From Deltaproteobacteria bacterium (GTDB taxonomy: Bacteria; Desulfobacterota; Desulfobacteria; Desulfobacterales; B30-G6): a stretch of 60,593 nucleotides of DNA. Each line of letters opens with the position of its first letter. Positions within the stretch are counted from its first letter, which is position 1. The notes under the pieces were generated by a model. That model was not told where the DNA came from. It ran no database searches and was given only the letters and a program-made list of their open reading frames with translations. Below are positions 8,857 to 17,723 of the stretch, piece by piece. The position numbers and the translations under genes are program-made. Where the stretch lies: contig JAJDNW010000014.1 in the NCBI GenBank assembly GCA_022340465.1, positions 1 through 60,593 on the forward strand, in the 5' to 3' direction.

Positions 8857-9819
8857 TCAAACAGCCTTTCCCATGGCTTTGGGCCGGATTTTGTCCAGCA
8901 GGGGGTTGATGAGGTTAATCAACAAAACGGCCAGCACGGTGCCGTCGATGTAAGCACCGATATTTCTGATCAGAACGGTCATGAGCCCCCCGGCGGCGCC
9001 GTAAATCAGCATGGGGACGGCGTTGACCGGCGACGACGAATCCTCGGTGGCCAGGAAGAAAGCTCCGATCAGGGTGTAGCCGGTACATATGTGAAAGAAA
9101 GGATCGGCATAGCGGGCGGGATCGATCTGGTTGAACAAAAAGGCGGTGATGAAGACGCCGGCCAGATAGGATACGGGAATTTCCCAGCGAATGAATCCTC
9201 TCGCGATCAGGTAAAGTCCACCCAGAATGAGACCGATGCCGAAAGTGGCGCCGATGCCTCCGGCTTGACGGCCTATCAGGAAATCGCCGATGCTGTATTG
9301 GTCGATGCCGCCGGCGCCGAAATTTTTCAATGCAGCCAGGGGATAGGCCATGGGGAAGTCGGTGGAGTAGTTGGCCAGCATGGCGTTGAAGTCGAAATAG
9401 TCCTTCCAGGAAACCATCAGGATGGCGATCGCGAGTGCCACGGGGTTGAACGCGTTGCCGCCGATCCCGCCGAATATCTGTTTGCCGACCACAATGGCGA
9501 CGAATGTTCCCGTGATGACCAGCCACCAGGGGGCGGTCGCCGGCAGCATCATGGCAAAGAGCAGGCCGATAAGGGCTGCATTGCCGTCGCCGATGGAGAC
9601 GGACCGCTTCATGGCCTTGTTCATGGCAAGCTCCCAGAGCATGGCCGTCGAGACGGCAAGGCACACAACGCCGATGGCCGGGATGCCGAACCTGAAAACG
9701 CCCCCCAGCAGGGCCGCGGGCAGGGCGGCACATATGATGTTGAGTTGGCGCCCGGCAATTCCGCTGCCATTGTGCAGAAATGGAGCATGCGAAACGATTA
9801 ACTTGGTCTGGCTATTCAT
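8857..9819 (-). CDS. rnfD: Rnf electron-transport complex subunit D
   Basis: 320 residues with about nine helices, NqrB/RnfD family: GGIGGNAFNPVALA and ATEDSSSPVNAVPMLIYG are characteristic. At the place where I expect the flavin-acceptor motif S-x-A-T-P-L this protein reads PMAYPLAALK, with Tyr159 in the position of the acceptor Thr. The start overlaps the 3' end of rnfC by 8 bp, which indicates translational coupling. Confidence 0.92.
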   Translation of the reverse strand: MNSQTKLIVSHAPFLHNGSGIAGRQLNIICAALPAALLGGVFRFGIPAIGVVCLAVSTAMLWELAMNKAMKRSVSIGDGNAALIGLLFAMMLPATAPWWLVITGTFVAIVVGKQIFGGIGGNAFNPVALAIAILMVSWKDYFDFNAMLANYSTDFPMAYPLAALKNFGAGGIDQYSIGDFLIGRQAGGIGATFGIGLILGGLYLIARGFIRWEIPVSYLAGVFITAFLFNQIDPARYADPFFHICTGYTLIGAFFLATEDSSSPVNAVPMLIYGAAGGLMTVLIRNIGAYIDGTVLAVLLINLINPLLDKIRPKAMGKAV

Positions 9820-11092
9820 CTGTCGCCTCCTCGGTAGTCATCCGGCCGAGTTCGTGCTTTGCCAACCTGATGTACTGGAAAATCGGAATTTTAGAGACAC
9901 ATACATAACTGCAGAGGCCGCACTCGAGGCATGCATCGAGGTCATAGCCGTCGCGCGCTTCCTCGTATTGTCCCGCCTCCAGAAAACGGACAAGCATGCT
10001 GACCTGGATTCTGGCCGGGCAGACCCTGACGCAGTCGCCGCAGTTGATGCAGGGATAGTCGGATGTCAGGGAAATATCGGCTTTGTCCTGAAGCAGAACG
10101 GCATCGGTGGACGGCTGGACCGGATATTGCGCAGAAAATACGCTGTGGCCGGTCATGGGACCTCCGAGGATGATGCGATCCTTGTCCGCGAGGCTTACGT
10201 TGTGCGCTTTCAGGAGATCGGCGATGGGGGTGCCGATTCTGGCGGACACCAGCGAGCGGTTGCCCTGCTTGTCGATAAACGTGATCGTTTTTTTCAGGGG
10301 GATTCTTTTCTGGGTAAACGCGCGGCCGATGGATGCGACCGCTTCGGCGCTGAAAAAGCACACCCCCAGATCCTGAAAGCTTTTCCCGAGGGGGATTTCT
10401 TTGCCAATGACTTTTTGGGCGACGAGTATCGGAAAGCCCGAGGGATAGGCGGTATCCATGTACATGACCGAAGCCCCGATTTCACCGTAACCCTGCAGGG
10501 CGTCCCTGGGCGTGGCGATAACGATGTTGCCGATGCCGCTGATCGCTTTTAGAAAGGATATGCCGGCCTTGATTTCTTCCATGCGGGTGTTCAGCGTGTA
10601 CTGGGCGGTCAGGACCAAAAGGTCCTCGTCCATGGCGCTCACAATGATGGTGTCGATCGGCCGTTCCGCATCCATCAGGGGCTTGAAGTCCGGTGCACCG
10701 GGAACGCAGGCGAGGAACGCGGCGGCGTTTTCGAGGGTCGGTTCGCATCGGGCTGCGAAGGTGTCATCCGCGGCTTCGTCACCCGCGGCGGTAATGGTTA
10801 CGGCAGTGTATTCGCGTCCCGCTTCCCCGGGAAATCTTTCGACAGCCGCCACGGTGCCCGAAATGCTGGCGATGCCGTAGGCATCGGGCGCCGCGGCCAA
10901 AGCGATTTTCTGACCGGTCTTCACCTTGTCACCCGGCTTGACCAGGTTTTTGTCGATATCCCCGACCGGACAGGGTATCAGCAGGGTGACGCCGGCCGGC
11001 TTAGCCAGGGCGGCCGGTGCGGCCATTTTGCCGGCTATGGGCAGATATTGGATTCGAGGTCTGGTTAAACCGAAAAATGAGCGTTTTGTCAT
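9812..11092 (-). CDS. rnfC: Rnf electron-transport complex subunit C
   Basis: 426 residues, the soluble NADH/ferredoxin-side subunit. Two [4Fe-4S] motifs are near the C-terminus: CINCGDCVRVCP from residue 348 and CLECGLCSYVC from residue 388. The middle contains the NuoF-like FMN/NADH fold and SLBB region (ILGGPMTGHSVFS). A lipoyl-like N-terminal part (GDKVKTGQKIAL) is typical for RnfC. It follows the cytochrome c gene on the same strand by about 60 bp. Confidence 0.95.
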   Translation of the reverse strand: MTKRSFFGLTRPRIQYLPIAGKMAAPAALAKPAGVTLLIPCPVGDIDKNLVKPGDKVKTGQKIALAAAPDAYGIASISGTVAAVERFPGEAGREYTAVTITAAGDEAADDTFAARCEPTLENAAAFLACVPGAPDFKPLMDAERPIDTIIVSAMDEDLLVLTAQYTLNTRMEEIKAGISFLKAISGIGNIVIATPRDALQGYGEIGASVMYMDTAYPSGFPILVAQKVIGKEIPLGKSFQDLGVCFFSAEAVASIGRAFTQKRIPLKKTITFIDKQGNRSLVSARIGTPIADLLKAHNVSLADKDRIILGGPMTGHSVFSAQYPVQPSTDAVLLQDKADISLTSDYPCINCGDCVRVCPARIQVSMLVRFLEAGQYEEARDGYDLDACLECGLCSYVCVSKIPIFQYIRLAKHELGRMTTEEATDE

Positions 11093-11150
11093 AATTCAAC
11101 CTTTTTATTTTGCTGCATTTTTTTAAATGTCCCCCATGCGCACGACCAGT

Positions 11151-11588
11151 CTAATACGTGGTATGACACGCGGTGCAGGCAACCGGTCCGGCATCAAAGT
11201 TCTGATGGCAGTTGATGCACTGCTCATGAAACGCATCGGATCTTTTCAATATCTCCGTGCCCTCGACCTCATCGGCATCGTGGCATTCCAAGCATTTATC
11301 AGGGAGCCCGTTCGCCTCTTCCGTGGCATAATGGCAGTCGCCGCAAGCGATCAGGGAGGAATCGTCATCGATGGGGTGGTGGTGGCAATCGTAGCAGGAC
11401 AGCCCGTAGTGCAGCTCTGAAGCGTGCGCCTGGTGGTCGAATAAAACCTTGCCCGCAACGACGTTGTAGGTTTTGCGCACCGGTTCTACAGGCGATTTTT
11501 CAGGGAATGCTGCATAACACAGGACACCGACAAGCAAGAGATATATGATCAACCCGTAGACAATTTTCAGCCTTTTCTCCGAGAGCAT
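11151..11588 (-). CDS. Membrane-anchored pentahaem cytochrome c of the Rnf operon
   Basis: 145 residues from the ATG at 11588; a TTG at 11594, five bases after AAAGGG, is an alternative start. One uncleaved N-terminal helix (about residues 10-28) is followed by five CxxCH haem sites: CYDCH, CGDCH, CLECH, CINCH and CTACH. The extra His residues at HQAH, HYGL, CHHH and AFHEQ can serve as distal ligands. The size and spacing resemble cytochrome c7/c3-type proteins. Multihaem cytochromes encoded first in rnf operons of sulfate reducers are thought to pass electrons between Rnf and the periplasmic c-type pool; the position here supports that role. Confidence 0.9.
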   Translation of the reverse strand: MLSEKRLKIVYGLIIYLLLVGVLCYAAFPEKSPVEPVRKTYNVVAGKVLFDHQAHASELHYGLSCYDCHHHPIDDDSSLIACGDCHYATEEANGLPDKCLECHDADEVEGTEILKRSDAFHEQCINCHQNFDAGPVACTACHTTY

Positions 11589-11687
11589 ATTCAATATAAC
11601 CCTTTCATCTTAATTAATGATTTGTTTTGGTGCAGCAGAGAACCGACTACCATAATGCGACCTCCCTTTCAAGTTTTTATTCATGCA

Positions 11688-13415
11688 TCAGGACCGGGGC
11701 GGGCACACGCCGCAGAGACGGCAGGAGAGCGGGTCGCAGGCCCTGGTCTTTTGACCCTTTGCGGCGCGCTGATATTCCGACCAGAGAAAGGATTTGTGGA
11801 CGCCGTGGTCGATGACGTCCCAGGGGAACACCTCATCGGCGGCCCGTTGGCGGTATACATAGAAATCCGGATCGAAGCCGGACGCCTTGAAGGTTTGGGC
11901 CCAGTTCCACCGGTGGTCCCTGCCGAGCAGGAGAAGATCGGCCAGGCGCCGGTCGCCGCGTGAGAAGAGGGCCTGCATGTAAGCCTGTCTGGGTGCTTCG
12001 GCATTCACCGTTATATTGGGCACGGCCTTCAGGGCGGATTTAATCCGTTTTATTTTTTCCTTCAGAAGAGACACTTTTTCCATGGGCGCCCACTGGAAGG
12101 GGGTATGGGGTTTGGGGATGAAGGCGTTCAGGCTGACGGTGATGCGGCCCATTTTTCCTTTGCGTTTGCTCGATTCGAGAAAGGCGCTTTTGATTTGTTT
12201 ACACAGCTCGGCAACGGCATCCACGTCCGTCATGGTCTCGAAGGGCAGGCCGACCATGAAATACAGTTTCAAATTGGGCACACCGGCGGAAACCAGTTTT
12301 CCGGCTGCATGAATGATGTCCGTTTCCGAAAGCCCCTTGTTGATTACTGCGCGCATGCGCTCCGAACCCGCGTCGGGGGCGATGGTAGCGGTTTTCACCC
12401 TGTTTTTCCGCAGTTGGTGCAGCAGTTCATCGGTGAGGGCATCCGCCCTGAGGGAACTGAATGAGATTTCGATGCCGTTTGCGGCGCTTTCACGGCACAA
12501 TGCGTCCAGCCCGGGCAGGTCGGAGACCGCCGCACCGACCAGGCCGACTTCGCGTGCCAGCGCCCTGCCTTGCCGGATGGTGGCGGCCAGTTCCCCGTGG
12601 GGCCTGAAGCGCGGGGGGCGATAGACATATCCGGCCGCGCAGAATCTACACCCGTGCGGGCATCCGCGGGACACTTCCACCAGAAACGTGCGCTCGAAAG
12701 TCGTGTGCGGGGTCACGACGGTGCTGCAGGTTGCCGTACCCGACAGGTCGTCCAGACGGGCCCGGTGGATAACGCCGGGAATTTTCGTTGTTACCGTCTT
12801 CAGGGATTTCAAGGTGCCGTCCGGGTGGTACCGGTCTTCGAAAAGAGACGGCGCATAAAAGCTGTCCATCTCCCCGGAGGCCTTCAGGAGCAGGTCCTCA
12901 CGGTCGGGATACCGTGAAAAAAGGTCCATGAAGCGGGGAAGCAGCTTTTCGGCCTCGCCTATCAGAAAGCAGTCCATAAACCTTGCAACGGGTTCGGGAT
13001 TCAAGAGGCAGGCTGCGCCACCCGCTGTTACCAGCGGGTGGCGGGGGTCGCGATCCTCGGCCAGGGAGGGGAGGTTGGCCGCATCGAGGATCGTGATCAC
13101 ATTGGGAAAATCGTTTTCAAACGATATGGAAAAAGCCACGACGTCGAAGCCGGAAACGGGCTTGCCGGACTCCAGGGAGGAAAGGGCCTTTGAACCGGTA
13201 GAACGGGGGGGCGGTAAAAAGGCCCTTTCACAGACCACACCCTCCAACGTGTTGAGAATGTGGTACACCGACTGAAAGCCCAGGTTGGACATGGCGACAT
13301 GGTACGTGTTGGGGTACACCAGGGCCACGCTGATCATTCCGCCGTGCGCTTTGCGGATGGTCCCCGCCTCCGCCGCCAACAGGCGGAGACGTTCCCTGTC
13401 GCCTTTTCCGACCAT
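11688..13415 (-). CDS. B12-binding-type radical SAM protein (TIGR03960-like)
   Basis: 575 residues. The N-terminal part has a cobalamin-binding-like fold (VALVYPNTYHVAMSNLGFQS, then FDVVAFSISFENDFPN). The radical SAM core carries CPHGCRFCAAG (CxxxCxxC), and KTATIAPDAGSERMRAVINK and NLKLYFMVGLPFETMTDVD are later core motifs. The C-terminus has an extra Cys cluster, CDPLSCRLCGVC. Large proteins of this pattern are widespread in anaerobes, often next to a DUF2344 partner, which is not present here. The reaction is unknown. The stop codon of ftsZ overlaps its start, so it appears to be transcribed at the end of the dcw cluster. Confidence 0.88.
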   Translation of the reverse strand: MVGKGDRERLRLLAAEAGTIRKAHGGMISVALVYPNTYHVAMSNLGFQSVYHILNTLEGVVCERAFLPPPRSTGSKALSSLESGKPVSGFDVVAFSISFENDFPNVITILDAANLPSLAEDRDPRHPLVTAGGAACLLNPEPVARFMDCFLIGEAEKLLPRFMDLFSRYPDREDLLLKASGEMDSFYAPSLFEDRYHPDGTLKSLKTVTTKIPGVIHRARLDDLSGTATCSTVVTPHTTFERTFLVEVSRGCPHGCRFCAAGYVYRPPRFRPHGELAATIRQGRALAREVGLVGAAVSDLPGLDALCRESAANGIEISFSSLRADALTDELLHQLRKNRVKTATIAPDAGSERMRAVINKGLSETDIIHAAGKLVSAGVPNLKLYFMVGLPFETMTDVDAVAELCKQIKSAFLESSKRKGKMGRITVSLNAFIPKPHTPFQWAPMEKVSLLKEKIKRIKSALKAVPNITVNAEAPRQAYMQALFSRGDRRLADLLLLGRDHRWNWAQTFKASGFDPDFYVYRQRAADEVFPWDVIDHGVHKSFLWSEYQRAAKGQKTRACDPLSCRLCGVCPPRS

Positions 13416-14599
13416 CAGTCCGCTTTACGTCTTAAGAATGTAGGCACCTCCAGGTCGCTGTTGTCGATGATGATCCCTTCGGTGCTGCCGTAGCCGCCGT
13501 AGCCCGCGTCGTTGGTGGCTTCCTTCTGCCGGATGAACGTCGGTTCGTCGAAGTCGATGCCCCTTTCGATGTCCGCCGGGGTGATATCGCGCACCCTGCC
13601 GCGAAGCGGGTGGTCCGTGATCTTGCAGGCGGATGAGGTGTCCGGTCCCGATCCGATGCCCGTGGCGATGACGGTTACATGCATCTCGTCTTCGAGGGTG
13701 TCGTCGACCACCGTGCCCCAGATGATGTCCGCATCTTCGCCGACTTCATTGTAGATTCGTTCGGAGGCCTCCGTCATTTCCTCCATGGTGAGATCGCTGC
13801 TGCTGGTGATGTTCATCAACACGCCCTTGGCGCCGGAGATGGCGATATCTTCGAGAAGCGGATGGGATATCGCCCGTTCGGCGGCTTCCACGGCCCGGTT
13901 TTCGCCCCTGGAGACGCCGATGCCCATGATGGCCAGGCCGGCCCTTGACATGGTGGTGCGGACGTCGGCAAAATCGAGGTTCACCAGGCCCGGCATCATG
14001 ATCAGGTCCGTGATGCCCTTGACCGAATGCAGCAGGATCTCGTCCGCTTTTTTGAACATGTCGATCATCTTGGCATTTTTGGAAGCCAGCCCCCTGAGTC
14101 GGTCGTTGGGAATGGTGATGACGGTGTCGGCCACTTCCTTGAGCGCATCGATGCCTTCGACGGCCTGCCGGGTTCTTTTCTTGCCTTCGAACGAAAAGGG
14201 CTTGGTAACCACGGCGACCGTGAGCGCCCCGATATCCTTGGCGATTTCGGCGATGACCGGCGCGGCACCGGTGCCCGTTCCGCCGCCGAACCCGGCGGTG
14301 ATGAAGACCATGTGGCTGTTTTCCAGGGCCTGCCGAATCTTATCGCTGTTTTCCCGGGCGGCCTCTTTGCCGATGTCGGGATTGGCACCGGCCCCCAGTC
14401 CTTCGGTCAGCTGTTCGCCGATCTGGATGCGGACCTCGGCCCGGGAGACATCCAGGGCCTGGGCGTCTGTGTTGGCCGAGATGAACTTGACGCCCTTGAG
14501 GTTGCTGGCGATCATGTTGTTTATGGCGTTCCCCCCTGCGCCGCCGACGCCGATGACCTTGATTTTTGCCGATTTCTCATTTTCAATGTAAGTAAACAT
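13415..14599 (-). CDS. ftsZ: Cell division tubulin FtsZ
   Basis: 394 residues from the ATG at 14599, preceded by a G-rich ribosome site (GGGGGGG, three bases away); an in-frame extension to 14647 is not supported. Motifs: KVIGVGGAGGNAINNM, the GTP-binding loop FGGGTGTGAAP, and the T7 loop NLDFADVRTTM. The C-terminal tail is variable, then ends in the conserved peptide DLEVPTFLRRKAD, used to contact FtsA and other partners. It polymerises at midcell to build the Z ring. It is the last division gene of the cluster. Confidence 0.97.
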   Translation of the reverse strand: MFTYIENEKSAKIKVIGVGGAGGNAINNMIASNLKGVKFISANTDAQALDVSRAEVRIQIGEQLTEGLGAGANPDIGKEAARENSDKIRQALENSHMVFITAGFGGGTGTGAAPVIAEIAKDIGALTVAVVTKPFSFEGKKRTRQAVEGIDALKEVADTVITIPNDRLRGLASKNAKMIDMFKKADEILLHSVKGITDLIMMPGLVNLDFADVRTTMSRAGLAIMGIGVSRGENRAVEAAERAISHPLLEDIAISGAKGVLMNITSSSDLTMEEMTEASERIYNEVGEDADIIWGTVVDDTLEDEMHVTVIATGIGSGPDTSSACKITDHPLRGRVRDITPADIERGIDFDEPTFIRQKEATNDAGYGGYGSTEGIIIDNSDLEVPTFLRRKAD

Positions 14600-14690
14600 G
14601 TTCCCCCCCTTTGAATGGTTAACTGCATTTCGGTTGCTATTATTCAAGCTTGATATTTCATGACGGGACCGCCTGCGGGCACCGTTGTTG

Positions 14691-15917
14691 TCAGATGACG
14701 TCTTTGAACCACTTTTTCATGCGGCCCATGATGCCGTTGAATATGTTTTTGTCCCTGATTCTGAATTTTTTCGACGGATGCATCCGGGCGCCGTACAGTA
14801 CCAGCCCGACGCCTGTAGCGTACATGGGGTTGTTGACGACGTCCACCAGCCCGCTGATGCCGCTGGGCTTTCCCAGCCGGGTCGGCAGGTTGAAGATAGA
14901 TTCGGCGACATCGGTGATGCCGTCCAGCAGGGCGGTTCCACCGGTGACGACAATCCCCGAGTTGATGGCGTTTTCCATGCCGGCGCGGTATATTTCCCGC
15001 TGAATGAGGGTGAAAATTTCCTCCATGCGCGGCTCGAGGATTTCGCCCAGAATCTGGCGGGGCAGCTTCCTGGGATCGCGCCCGCCCATGCCCGGAACTT
15101 CGATGGCCTCGTCGCTGTGGATGTTGGCGGACAGGCAGGTTCCGAATTTCGTTTTGATCTTTTCCGCCTCCACCAGGGGCGCCCTCAGACCGATGGCAAT
15201 GTCATTGGTCAGGTTGTTGCCCCCCAGGGACAGGACAAAGGTATGCTTGATGTTTTTTCCGGAGAAGATGGCCAGGTCGGACGTTCCCCCCCCCAGGTCG
15301 AGAAGCGCGGTTCCCAGCTCCTTTTCCTCGTTGGTCAGCACGGCTTCGCCGGAAGCCAGCGACTCCAGCACGATGTCGCAAACATCCAACCCCGATCTGT
15401 TGGCGCATTTGACGATGTTGTGGGCCGAGGTCACGGCACCGGTGACGATGTGGATCTTGGCCTCCAGCCGTACGCCGGCCATGCCCACGGGGTTCTGTAT
15501 GCCCGTCTGCTCGTCGACGATGTACTCCTGGGGCAGCACGTGGATGACCTCGCGGTCCATGGGGATGGCCACGGCCCGGGCCGCGTCGATGACCCGCTCC
15601 ACATCGTTTTTGGTGATTTCGGGCCCCTTGATGGCGACGATCCCGCGGCTGTTGAACCCGGTGATGTGCCCGCCCGCAATGCCGGCGTACACGGACGATA
15701 TTTCGCATCCCGCCATCAGTTCCGCTTCCTCAACCGCTTTTTTTATGGATTCCACGGTGGACTCGATATTGACCACGACGCCTTTGCGGAGCCCTATGGA
15801 GGGGCTCGTTCCGGTGCCGATGATATTGATCTCTCCGTGGGAAACCTCGCCCACCACCGCACATATTTTGGTCGTCCCTATATCGAGTCCGACGACTATG
15901 TTTTCCTGCCCATGCAC
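14691..15917 (-). CDS. ftsA: Cell division actin-like ATPase FtsA
   Basis: 408 residues of the actin/Hsp70 fold. IVVGLDIGTTKICAVVGE is the phosphate-1 motif, LLDLGGGTSDLAIF phosphate-2, and IVVTGGTALLDG the adenosine motif. The C-terminus (FNGIMGRMKKWFKDVI) is the amphipathic membrane-targeting helix. It tethers FtsZ to the membrane. It sits between ftsQ and ftsZ as in most dcw clusters. Confidence 0.97.
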   Translation of the reverse strand: MHGQENIVVGLDIGTTKICAVVGEVSHGEINIIGTGTSPSIGLRKGVVVNIESTVESIKKAVEEAELMAGCEISSVYAGIAGGHITGFNSRGIVAIKGPEITKNDVERVIDAARAVAIPMDREVIHVLPQEYIVDEQTGIQNPVGMAGVRLEAKIHIVTGAVTSAHNIVKCANRSGLDVCDIVLESLASGEAVLTNEEKELGTALLDLGGGTSDLAIFSGKNIKHTFVLSLGGNNLTNDIAIGLRAPLVEAEKIKTKFGTCLSANIHSDEAIEVPGMGGRDPRKLPRQILGEILEPRMEEIFTLIQREIYRAGMENAINSGIVVTGGTALLDGITDVAESIFNLPTRLGKPSGISGLVDVVNNPMYATGVGLVLYGARMHPSKKFRIRDKNIFNGIMGRMKKWFKDVI

Positions 15918-15919
15918 CT

Positions 15920-16783
15920 TTACACCTCCTTTTGACCCATGGCGGGCGACGCTTTTGTATCCAGGTTCACAACGATACGGTTGGGGTTGTTCAGATCGAT
16001 CGAGCGCAAGATCAACGTTTCCTTTTTACCTTTGAAATAAATCAGGACTTTTCTGAGCACCTCGTATTTCCCGGGATAATCGTTGTATCCCAGGTGGATC
16101 GTCCCGGTTTCATTCCTGACATGCAGCGTGAGGCCGATGTCCCGGTCCACCTGGATACGGTCGATCCTGGAAACAGGGATGACGCTGCCGTCTTTCTGGC
16201 CGAGCCTCAACACGGACATGATGGCGGCAAAAGGCCTGCTGCAGGGGCCGTGGCCGACTTTCAGATCGGCGATGGAAAGGCCTGCGATCGTCGGAAGGTC
16301 CGTGGGGTCGCTTTCCTCCCACTCCTTGAAAATGATTCCCGACCGGTCGATGAGAAAGCGGCGGTTCATGTCGATAATCGCCAGGGGCACATGTTCCTTG
16401 ATGCGGATGGTTATTCCCGAGGGTATTTCCCGGCTGATTTCGGCTTCTTTGATCCAGGGGTGGGCCAACAGCCTTTTGCGCGTGGTGGTCAGGTTGACGG
16501 AAAAAATATTCCTGCCGGGATAGACCCGGGCCTGTTCCACGATTTCTTGAGACGAAAGGCGTTCGCCGCCGGACACGGTGATCTCGGAGGCGCTGAAAAA
16601 CGAAGACTGGGTCAAAAGGTCGTATCCGAATACAAAAGCGAAACTCATCAGGACAACGATAGCCAGGAGGGTGGTACCCTTGAGCACATTGCCCAGGGTC
16701 GCCATCATCCTGGCGTTCCTTTTGGCCCGGCTGTTTTTATAGTAGTTTCTTCTGGTTCTTTTTCGTTTTTTTCTATCCAACAA
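15920..16783 (-). CDS. ftsQ: Cell division protein FtsQ
   Basis: 287 residues: a basic cytoplasmic N-terminus (RKKRKRTRRNYYKNSRAKRN), one membrane helix (LLAIVVLMSFAFVFGYDLL) and a periplasmic POTRA domain starting FSASEITVSGGERLSSQEI. The FtsQ region follows (HPWIKEAEISREIPSGITIR and VPLAIIDMNRRFLIDRSG). It connects early and late divisome proteins. It overlaps the end of murB by 11 bp. Confidence 0.92.
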   Translation of the reverse strand: MLDRKKRKRTRRNYYKNSRAKRNARMMATLGNVLKGTTLLAIVVLMSFAFVFGYDLLTQSSFFSASEITVSGGERLSSQEIVEQARVYPGRNIFSVNLTTTRKRLLAHPWIKEAEISREIPSGITIRIKEHVPLAIIDMNRRFLIDRSGIIFKEWEESDPTDLPTIAGLSIADLKVGHGPCSRPFAAIMSVLRLGQKDGSVIPVSRIDRIQVDRDIGLTLHVRNETGTIHLGYNDYPGKYEVLRKVLIYFKGKKETLILRSIDLNNPNRIVVNLDTKASPAMGQKEV

Positions 16784-17723
16784 TTTTAACCTCTGTCTCC
16801 AGTTTTACGCGATGATGTTCATAAACCGCATCCGTAGCCAGATCTACCAGCGCCAGGATGTCCGCCGCCGCGGCCCTGCCCCTGTTGACGATAAAGTTGG
16901 CATGCTTGGTCGATATTTCCGCATCGCCGATCCGCTTGCCTTTCAATCCGGCCAGGTCGATCAGTTCGCCGGCCGAGCGTTCCCCGGGGGGATTTTTGAA
17001 AATGCACCCTGCGCTGGGCAGGGTCCAGGGCTGCCGCCGGTTTCTGTGTTTCAACAGCCGGCCGGCCTCTTTACGCAGGCTGTCTCTTTTTCCCTTCCGC
17101 AACCGGAAGGCGGCTTCCAGGATGATGGGCTGCCGGCCGCGTTCTATTTTCAGTTCGGCCGGCCACGCCATTTTTCTGTAAGAGAAATGCAGCATCGCCT
17201 TTCCCATCGTCCGCACCCTTCCGGCCGGCAACAGAACCGTCACCGATTCAAGCAGATCGCCCATACAGGCGTCACCCGTCCCCGCGTTGACCCACAGGCT
17301 GCCGCCGACTGTCCCCGGGATGCCCAGGGCGAAATTGAAACCCTGCAAACCGTGCTTCAAACCGTAGGCGCACAGTGCGGAAAGCTTCAGGCCCGCCCCG
17401 GCTTTCACCAGCGGTCGCTCCGCGCCCGCGTTTCCGGTGACGATTTCCCGCAGACATCTGTCGAGCAGGACGACGATGCCGGAGATGCCCCGGTCCCTGA
17501 CCAGGATGTTGCTGCCCGCGCCCAGGGGCAGGCAGGCGATGCCCCGGGCGTCGGCCCACCGGATCAGCCTGACCAGATCCTCCCTGCTTGCGGGTCTTAC
17601 CAGCGCCTCTGCAGGTCCTCCCACCCTCAAGGTGGTGTGGCGCGCCATGGGCTCGTCGAAAACGACGTCCTGCGGGAGCGCTTGCGCCAGCCAGTCCCTG
17701 TCTTCCGGTTCGAGGGCTGTCAT
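16773..17723 (-). CDS. murB: UDP-N-acetylenolpyruvoylglucosamine reductase
   Basis: 316 residues. The FAD-binding part has HTTLRVGGPAEALVRPAS and LPLGAGSNILVRDRGISGIV. The catalytic Ser lies in GERSAGELIDLAGLKGKRIG and the C-terminal catalytic Glu in HHRVKLETEVKIVG; SYRKMAWPAEL supplies the Arg-containing substrate segment. It reduces the enolpyruvyl ether to UDP-MurNAc. The start overlaps the murC stop (ATGA). Confidence 0.95.
   Translation of the reverse strand: MTALEPEDRDWLAQALPQDVVFDEPMARHTTLRVGGPAEALVRPASREDLVRLIRWADARGIACLPLGAGSNILVRDRGISGIVVLLDRCLREIVTGNAGAERPLVKAGAGLKLSALCAYGLKHGLQGFNFALGIPGTVGGSLWVNAGTGDACMGDLLESVTVLLPAGRVRTMGKAMLHFSYRKMAWPAELKIERGRQPIILEAAFRLRKGKRDSLRKEAGRLLKHRNRRQPWTLPSAGCIFKNPPGERSAGELIDLAGLKGKRIGDAEISTKHANFIVNRGRAAAADILALVDLATDAVYEHHRVKLETEVKIVG

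Noticed and set aside
14685-15935. Long plus-strand open frames across the dcw cluster (for example 416 and 488 codons)
   Set aside because: They lie antisense to ftsA, murF and other clear genes, have no family motifs and arise from high-GC codon use of the real genes.
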